From contig CAZCRG010000026.1 in NCBI GenBank assembly GCA_964501105.1, positions 1 to 18,210 of the forward strand: a DNA stretch of 18,210 bases. The letters run 5' to 3'. Shown here piece by piece: positions 13,833 to 18,210 of the stretch. Under the pieces are notes generated by a model. That model had not been told where the DNA came from, made no database searches, and saw only the letters and a program-made list of their open reading frames with translations. The translations under genes and the position numbers were made by a program. How positions within the stretch are numbered: the stretch's first letter is position 1; each line of letters opens with the position of its first letter. Origin of the DNA: BMS3B sp964501105. Lineage in GTDB: Archaea; Hydrothermarchaeota; Hydrothermarchaeia; Hydrothermarchaeales; BMS3B.

Positions 13833-15509
13833 CTACTCTATAATATCCTTGAGACATCTTCCTGGAGGAACCATGGGGAAGATGTTGCATTCATGCTCAA
13901 TTATGAAGTCAAGGACAACAGGTTTGCCTGCATCAAAAGCTTCCTTCAGGGCAGGCTTTATCTCGTCAGGCTTCTCAACCCTCTTGCCAATAGCTCCAAA
14001 GCTCTCTGCCACCTTCACAAAGTCGGGAGTTGAACCAAGGTCAACTGCTGAGTAACGCCTGTCATAGAAAAGCTCCTGCCACTGCCTGACCATGCCGAGG
14101 TAGCGGTTGTCAAAAACTGCAACCACTACATTTATATTATTCTCCACCACAGTGGCAAGCTCCTGTATATTCATTAAAAAGCTCCCGTCGCCTGCTATAT
14201 CAATAACTCTTGCTTCTGGCCTTGCCACCTTGGCTCCCATGGCTGCAGGGAAGCCAAAGCCCATAGTGCCCAGGCCGCCTGAGCTTATGAAGGTTCTGGG
14301 CCTGCTCCTGCCAAGGTAGTGGTGTGCCCACATCTGGCACTGTCCAACTTCAGTGGTAACTATATCTTCCTCGCCCAGGGAGTCCATTATATCCTTTATA
14401 ACCCGGTGGGGCTTCAGAGGCACATCGTCGTAGTCCATTTTTGGTGAGAATTCCTTCTTCCAGGTTTTAATTTTCTCTTCCCAGGCCTGACTCTTTTTTG
14501 ACTTCATAATTTCCTTTAGAACTTTAATTAGCTCCTGAAGTACAACCTTTGCATCTCCCACCACTGGAATATCAACGGGCACATTTTTCCCTATCTCAGC
14601 GGGGTCTATATCTATGTGAATAATCTTTGCTTCAGGAGCAAAGCAGCTCACAACACCTGTGCTCCTGTCGCTGAAGCGCATTCCTATGGCTATTAAGACA
14701 TCGCTGTCAGTAACAGCATAGTTGGCAGCCTTTCTTCCATGCATTCCAAGAACCCCAAGGGCGAGGGGATGCATTTCTGGGAAGCTTCCTTTACCCATCA
14801 GTGTGGTTGTGACAGGTGCACCTATAAGCTCGGCCAGCTCCAGAAGTTCTTCAGAAGCTTCTGAGATTATCACTCCTCCTCCTGCTATTATAACAGGCCT
14901 CTCAGCCTCCAGTATGAGCTTTGCAGCTTCCTTTATCTGCCTGGGATGGCCTTTAAGTGTGGGCTTATAACCCTTTATTTCCAGTTTAATATTGAAGTCA
15001 ACCTCATCCTCAATCTCCTGGATATCCTTGGGTATATCGATGAGAACTGGACCAGGTCTTCCTGTTTTGGCAATGTGGAAGGCTGATTTTATGACTTCTG
15101 GAATTTCAGTAACATTCCTGAGCTGGAAGTTGTGCTTTGTTATGGGCATTGTGATGCCCACCACATCAGTCTCCTGAAAGGCATCTTTGCCTATGAAGGC
15201 TCTTGCCACCTGTCCTGTTAGAGCAACTATGGGTGAGGAGTCCATATAGGCTGTGGCTATGCCTGTGGTAAGGTTAGTAGCACCCGGGCCTGAGGTGGCG
15301 CTGCACACTCCAACTTTACCACTTGCCCTTGCGTAGCCATCGGCAGCATGGGCTGCGCCCTGCTCGTGCCTTGTAAGAATATGCCTGATATCTGAGTCGT
15401 AAAGGGCATCGTAGAGGGGGATACTGGCTCCACCGGGAATGCCAAAGATAACATCAACGCCTTCCCTTTCAAGAGCTGAAACTATTGCTTTGGCACCTGA
15501 CATTTTCAT
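13833..15509 (-). CDS. ilvB: Acetolactate synthase large (catalytic) subunit IlvB
   Basis: This thiamine-diphosphate enzyme of 558 residues joins two pyruvates, or pyruvate and 2-oxobutyrate, to make acetolactate or acetohydroxybutyrate. The catalytic glutamate is E49 in TRHEQGAAHAADGYARASG. The FAD/ThDP layout is complete: FGIPGG near residue 22, SGPGATN, GPVLIDIPKD, a central domain with IIAGGGVI and LMGKGSFP, and the C-terminal ThDP motif GDGSFLMNIQEL...N. The Mg-ThDP binding segment and GLGTMGFGFPAAMGAK are intact. The frame begins with GTG at 15518, but AGAAGGTG places translation at the ATG at 15509. It is the first gene of the six-gene run that ends with priS. Regulation could be by branched-chain amino acids, but no attenuator or operator is visible before it. 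Confidence 0.95.
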   Translation of the reverse strand: MKMSGAKAIVSALEREGVDVIFGIPGGASIPLYDALYDSDIRHILTRHEQGAAHAADGYARASGKVGVCSATSGPGATNLTTGIATAYMDSSPIVALTGQVARAFIGKDAFQETDVVGITMPITKHNFQLRNVTEIPEVIKSAFHIAKTGRPGPVLIDIPKDIQEIEDEVDFNIKLEIKGYKPTLKGHPRQIKEAAKLILEAERPVIIAGGGVIISEASEELLELAELIGAPVTTTLMGKGSFPEMHPLALGVLGMHGRKAANYAVTDSDVLIAIGMRFSDRSTGVVSCFAPEAKIIHIDIDPAEIGKNVPVDIPVVGDAKVVLQELIKVLKEIMKSKKSQAWEEKIKTWKKEFSPKMDYDDVPLKPHRVIKDIMDSLGEEDIVTTEVGQCQMWAHHYLGRSRPRTFISSGGLGTMGFGFPAAMGAKVARPEARVIDIAGDGSFLMNIQELATVVENNINVVVAVFDNRYLGMVRQWQELFYDRRYSAVDLGSTPDFVKVAESFGAIGKRVEKPDEIKPALKEAFDAGKPVVLDFIIEHECNIFPMVPPGRCLKDIIE

Positions 15510-15569
15510 AAACAACACCTTCTGAGCGGAATGATAACTGAATAATTGTAAGAGATATCAAGGGCAAGG

Positions 15570-15579
15570 TTTTATATCT
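15570..15579. promoter_or_regulatory. TATA box shared by the HAD gene and the ilvB operon
   Basis: TTTTATATCT lies about 27 bases before the HAD gene's ATG at 15602, exactly the distance from TATA centre to start site, so that mRNA is probably leaderless. On the minus strand the same block reads AGATATAAAA and would start the ilvB operon near 15549 with a leader of about 40 bases. The purine-rich AAGGGCAAGG just upstream (plus strand) could be the BRE. Confidence 0.55.
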
Positions 15580-15601
15580 TTCCTGAGATTATTTAAATTT
15601 A

Positions 15602-16345
15602 ATGACCTTTAAAGCCTTTGTTGTTGACCTGGATGGTGTTGTTTATATTGGCGATGAGCTTTTGCCTGGGGCTAAAGAGAAGATTGAGAGGCTGAGAAGG
15701 CGTGGCAGGGTTATATTCCTGACCAACAATTCAACAAAATCGAGGGAAGACTATGCCAAGAAGCTCACAGCCATGGGGATTGAGACATCGCCACAAGATA
15801 TTTTCACCTCTGGCTACGCTTCAGCTTTGTATATAAAGGAGAAGTTCAGTCATGCTAAAGTTTTTGTTGTGGGTGAAGAGGGTTTGAGGAAAGAGATGGA
15901 GACTCAGGGGCATGAAGTTTGCTTTAGAGGCTGCAATTTTGTTGTTGCTGGACTTGACAGAGAATTCAACTACTCAAAACTGACTCTCGCTTCCCGCTTT
16001 ATCAGGGAGGGTGCAGAGTTTATAGCAACAAATCTCGACGCCACCTTGATAACTGAGAGAGGTTTAATGCCTGGAGCAGGTTCCATAGTTAAGGCAGTGG
16101 AGGTGGCTTCTGGAAAGGAAGCTACAGTGATAGGAAAGCCTTCAAAGATAATAGGGGAGCTTATCCTCAGGGAGCTTGATGTTAAGCCTGAGGAAACTCT
16201 TCTCATAGGCGACAGGCTTGAGACTGATATATCCTTTGGCAAAGCTCTGGGTATGAAGACTGCTCTTGTTCTCACCGGGGTAACAAAGGAAGAAGATGTG
16301 AAGAAGAGCAGTATCAAGCCTGATTTTGTTCTTGAGAGGCTTTGA
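15602..16345 (+). CDS. HAD-superfamily IIA phosphatase (NagD / phosphoglycolate phosphatase-like)
   Basis: This 247-residue protein is a hydrolase of the HAD IIA type, which removes phosphate from small sugar- or glycolate-phosphates. The nucleophile is D9 and the acid/base D11 in VVDLDGVVY. Motif II is TNNSTKS (41-47), the cap sits between motifs II and III, and the C-terminal GKPS (conserved Lys) and LIGDRLETDI (two Asp for Mg2+) complete the active site. Length and motif order match the NagD and eukaryotic-type PGP families. The 15602 ATG fits a leaderless transcript. The gene is divergent from ilvB and converges with the dehydrogenase gene 3 bases away. Candidate substrates include phosphoglycolate or nucleotide monophosphates; nothing in the context decides. 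Confidence 0.88.
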   Translation: MTFKAFVVDLDGVVYIGDELLPGAKEKIERLRRRGRVIFLTNNSTKSREDYAKKLTAMGIETSPQDIFTSGYASALYIKEKFSHAKVFVVGEEGLRKEMETQGHEVCFRGCNFVVAGLDREFNYSKLTLASRFIREGAEFIATNLDATLITERGLMPGAGSIVKAVEVASGKEATVIGKPSKIIGELILRELDVKPEETLLIGDRLETDISFGKALGMKTALVLTGVTKEEDVKKSSIKPDFVLERL

Positions 16346-16348
16346 AAG

Positions 16349-17209
16349 CTAAACCTGAATTTCCTTCAGTGCCCTGTAAACTCCTGAGAAGTCCAGATCG
16401 CCCATATTCTTTGATATAGCAATTGCAAAAAGCTCCTTTGCTGTACTGCCAGTGAAAAGAGGCATTTTTAGAGACTTTGCAAGTTCCTGCAGGTAGCCCA
16501 GGTCCTTGTATATGAGAGAGGAGGAGAAGTGAGTCGAGAAGTCTTCCTTTAGAAGCTTTTCCTTCTTTGCATTTAAAACCATGGAATTTCCAGCTCCGGA
16601 TGAGAGAATATCCAGAACTTCCTCTTTGCTGAGACCTATAGCTTCGCCGAAGGTGAGGGCCTCTGCTATAGCAGCCATAAAGGAGCCAAGCACAAGGTTG
16701 TTCACAAGCTTCATCTTTGTGGCGAGAGCAGGCACGCCAAGGAAGAATATATTCTCCCCAATCTTATTTAAATAGGGGAGGGCTTTCTCATAGGCTTCCT
16801 TCTCACCGCTAACAAGCACTGTTAGCTTTCCCTGAGAGGCTGGCACAACACTTCCAAGTACAGGTGCCTCGAGATAGTAAGCTCCCCGCTCCCTGAAAAT
16901 TTTATGGAAATTGGCAGCAGATTCAAAGTGGTTGGTGGTGGTATCAATTATAACCTTCTCTTCGCATTCGCCTTCCAGAAGGCCATCCTTACCAGTGGCG
17001 ACTGAGCTTACAGCCTTGCTGTCAAAGAGGCATAGGAAGACAATATCAACCTTTGAAATTAAATCAGAGGGACTTTCTGCCACCTCAACTCCAAGCTTCT
17101 CAGCCTTCTCCCTGGTTCTGTTCCATACCACAAGATCTATGCCCTGAGAGATTAGCCTCTTCGCCATAGCTCTGCCAAGGTTTCCCAAGCCAATAAATCC
17201 AGCCTTCAT
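16349..17209 (-). CDS. Beta-hydroxyacid dehydrogenase, 3-hydroxyisobutyrate dehydrogenase / GLYR1-like
   Basis: This 286-residue NAD(P)-dependent dehydrogenase belongs to the family that oxidises 3-hydroxyacids or reduces semialdehydes such as succinic semialdehyde or glyoxylate. The Rossmann loop is GFIGLGNLG (4-12). The WNRT after beta-strand 2 puts an Arg where NADP's 2'-phosphate sits, so NADPH is likely. DTTTNH (89-94) and APVLGSVVPASQGKL (115-129) form the substrate loop, and the catalytic Lys is K167 in MKLVNN. The second, all-helical domain fills the rest. It starts 4 bases inside the end of the Ham1-like gene (ATGA overlap), so the two are coupled. The neighbours do not reveal its substrate. 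Confidence 0.87.
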   Translation of the reverse strand: MKAGFIGLGNLGRAMAKRLISQGIDLVVWNRTREKAEKLGVEVAESPSDLISKVDIVFLCLFDSKAVSSVATGKDGLLEGECEEKVIIDTTTNHFESAANFHKIFRERGAYYLEAPVLGSVVPASQGKLTVLVSGEKEAYEKALPYLNKIGENIFFLGVPALATKMKLVNNLVLGSFMAAIAEALTFGEAIGLSKEEVLDILSSGAGNSMVLNAKKEKLLKEDFSTHFSSSLIYKDLGYLQELAKSLKMPLFTGSTAKELFAIAISKNMGDLDFSGVYRALKEIQV

Positions 17210-17748
17210 TTAATTTTCCTCCTGAGATAATCACCAACCTTCCTGAAGCTTATATTCCAGTCTGAAATTGGGATGAACTTTTTTATGCCCATCTCTGCTA
17301 TTGTTATGTCTCTGCCATAGGGGATAAAGATTGTGTCTATCCAGTAGTCAGAATAACCTCTCTGCTCAGGTATAACCCTTCCCTTTACCTCACCCCTGAA
17401 AAGCTCAATTTTGCCTTCAATTTTCACCCCGGCCACTGAAACTAGAGAAGCTTCCACCTCCTCATCAATAAGCCTCAAAAAAACTTCTGGAGTTAGAGTT
17501 CTCTGCACATAGCCTGTTATTGCTCCGGGGAAGCCTTTCAGCTGGGTAATGTAGAGCCCTGAGTCTTCGGCCATAGAAGGCTCAAGGGTGGCATTATTTA
17601 ATGCATCAATAACCTTATCCTCGCTTTTTTCTGCCTGAATCTCCCTGAACTCCGGCTTTATCATGAGCACTTCAATCCCGTAGCTCTTCAGAATACTCTC
17701 TGCCACTCTGAACTTGAATTTATTTGAGGTGTAGAAGTGGAGCTTCAT
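17206..17748 (-). CDS. Ham1/RdgB-family nucleotide pyrophosphatase, divergent
   Basis: This 180-residue protein looks like the Ham1/RdgB/ITPase family, which cleans deaminated purine NTPs (XTP, ITP) by cutting to the monophosphate and PPi. Intact parts are YTSNKFKF at the N-terminus (nucleotide phosphate and Lys contact), FREIQAEKSED with its Glu, and AEDSGLYITQLKGFPG (60-75) with the metal-binding E61/D62. Two usual signatures differ: FGYDPIF reads YWIDTIF (135-141, Asp kept, Gly and Pro lost), and the base-binding SHR reads SFR (167-169). It could be a real pyrophosphatase with altered base choice or a paralog of unknown activity. It is coupled by ATGA overlaps to the membrane protein before it and the dehydrogenase after it. 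Confidence 0.78.
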   Translation of the reverse strand: MKLHFYTSNKFKFRVAESILKSYGIEVLMIKPEFREIQAEKSEDKVIDALNNATLEPSMAEDSGLYITQLKGFPGAITGYVQRTLTPEVFLRLIDEEVEASLVSVAGVKIEGKIELFRGEVKGRVIPEQRGYSDYWIDTIFIPYGRDITIAEMGIKKFIPISDWNISFRKVGDYLRRKIK

Positions 17749-18188
17749 AGCAGCCCTGCTTTCAGATACATTGTAAGTCCTGAGAACACTGCAATCACAT
17801 AAAAGAAAATGCCGAAGCTACCGAGTGCCATATGAGCAATTTCAGTCTTCTTTATGCCCTCTTCAAAGAGAACTTTTCTTTTAATATAGCCCAGCACAAG
17901 AGTTATACTCAGAAGTACTGTGGATAGAGCTATTGAAATCACATGGGGCAGAAGGAAACCTGAGCTCCTGAAGGCATCTTTTGCTCCCGGAGTTGAGGAT
18001 ATAACCTGACTCTCGTAGCCGTAGTAGACGAAAAGGGCAATCAGGAATAGAGCATAGGCAGGGTAGGTGGCAAGTCTGTGCCTGCTCTCATCCTTTGATT
18101 TCTTTCCCTTGGCAACAGCATAGCCTTCTATGGACGCAAAGAGGAAAAGCAGCATGGCTATTGTTAAAATGTAGGCGTGATAGAGCAT
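17745..18188 (-). CDS. Four-helix membrane protein, DUF420-like, possible heme protein
   Basis: This 147-residue protein has four transmembrane helices at about 5-24, 39-57, 80-100 and 116-140. A histidine lies at or near the end of each: H4, H37, H82 and H119. The pattern HR..A...Y, LLPH and IAHM...GSFGIFF...G...Y resembles, from memory, the DUF420 family, small four-helix proteins found beside cytochrome oxidases. Paired histidines on helices suggest b-type heme or copper binding, but this is inference. A short basic loop, KGKKSKDESR, follows helix 1 on the likely cytoplasmic side. The ATG follows GGGTGAGAG, which fixes the start. Its stop overlaps the Ham1 start as ATGA. The operon may extend past the right edge. 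Confidence 0.7.
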   Translation of the reverse strand: MLYHAYILTIAMLLFLFASIEGYAVAKGKKSKDESRHRLATYPAYALFLIALFVYYGYESQVISSTPGAKDAFRSSGFLLPHVISIALSTVLLSITLVLGYIKRKVLFEEGIKKTEIAHMALGSFGIFFYVIAVFSGLTMYLKAGLL

Positions 18189-18210
18189 TCTCTCACCCAG
18201 AAAGAATTTC

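Noticed and set aside
13825..13890. 22-residue N-terminal extension of IlvN inside ilvB
   Set aside because: The ATG at 13824 has a good ribosome site and matches the family's usual N-terminus.
15970..16317. 115-residue minus-strand frame inside the HAD phosphatase
   Set aside because: Antisense shadow with no ribosome site; the plus-strand gene has complete HAD motifs.
1..18210. tRNA, rRNA, CRISPR array, insertion sequence or long repeat
   Set aside because: No cloverleaf, regular short repeats, transposase or terminal inverted repeats were seen by eye; intergenic spaces are all too short to hide most of these.

Overview
The window looks like chromosomal DNA of a euryarchaeon. It carries an archaeal core gene set: proteasome-activating nucleotidase (PAN), the two-subunit DNA primase PriS/PriL, PCNA, the archaeal bridging factor aMBF1, two PurP-type ATP-grasp enzymes of archaeal purine synthesis, and a short-form S-adenosylhomocysteine hydrolase. 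TATA-like boxes and GGAGGTGA-type ribosome sites support this. Genes are tightly packed, many overlap as ATGA, and no non-coding stretch exceeds about 150 bases. I cannot name a genus from the sequence alone.

Layout. (1) 1-1324: two divergent DNA methyltransferases, a D12/Dam-type cut by the left edge and a separate 'HPPY' methylase, possibly a modification or restriction-modification locus. (2) 1344-3524, minus: a DHH/DHHA1 phosphoesterase followed by SAH hydrolase. (3) 3676-4755, plus: two half-size YeeE/YedE membrane proteins that together carry the three cysteines of a thiosulfate/sulfur permease. A hairpin terminator follows, then a promoter and a 48-residue unknown gene. (4) 5018-8446, minus: aMBF1, purP2-like, purP and tatC as one likely operon. 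(5) 8546-10172, plus: PAN, overlapped at its 3' end by a small membrane protein gene. (6) 10186-15509, minus: a six-gene run ilvB, ilvN, an OB-fold protein, PCNA, priL and priS with gaps of 0-8 bases. (7) 15602-16345, plus: a leaderless HAD phosphatase. (8) 16349-18188, minus: a four-helix membrane protein, a divergent Ham1-type nucleotide pyrophosphatase and a 3-hydroxyisobutyrate-dehydrogenase-like enzyme, joined by ATGA overlaps.

How the parts fit. SAH hydrolase recycles the product of methyltransferases, though its place beside the methylases may be chance. The ilvBN-OB-PCNA-primase run joins branched-chain amino acid synthesis to the replication fork in one probable transcript. The small OB-fold protein sits between them and is the best candidate for an undescribed replication accessory factor. 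Other points worth a second look are the split, order-swapped sulfur permease, the PurP paralog that lost its glycine-rich loop, the Ham1 protein with altered signature motifs, and the 48-residue gene. I found no tRNA, rRNA, CRISPR array or insertion sequence.
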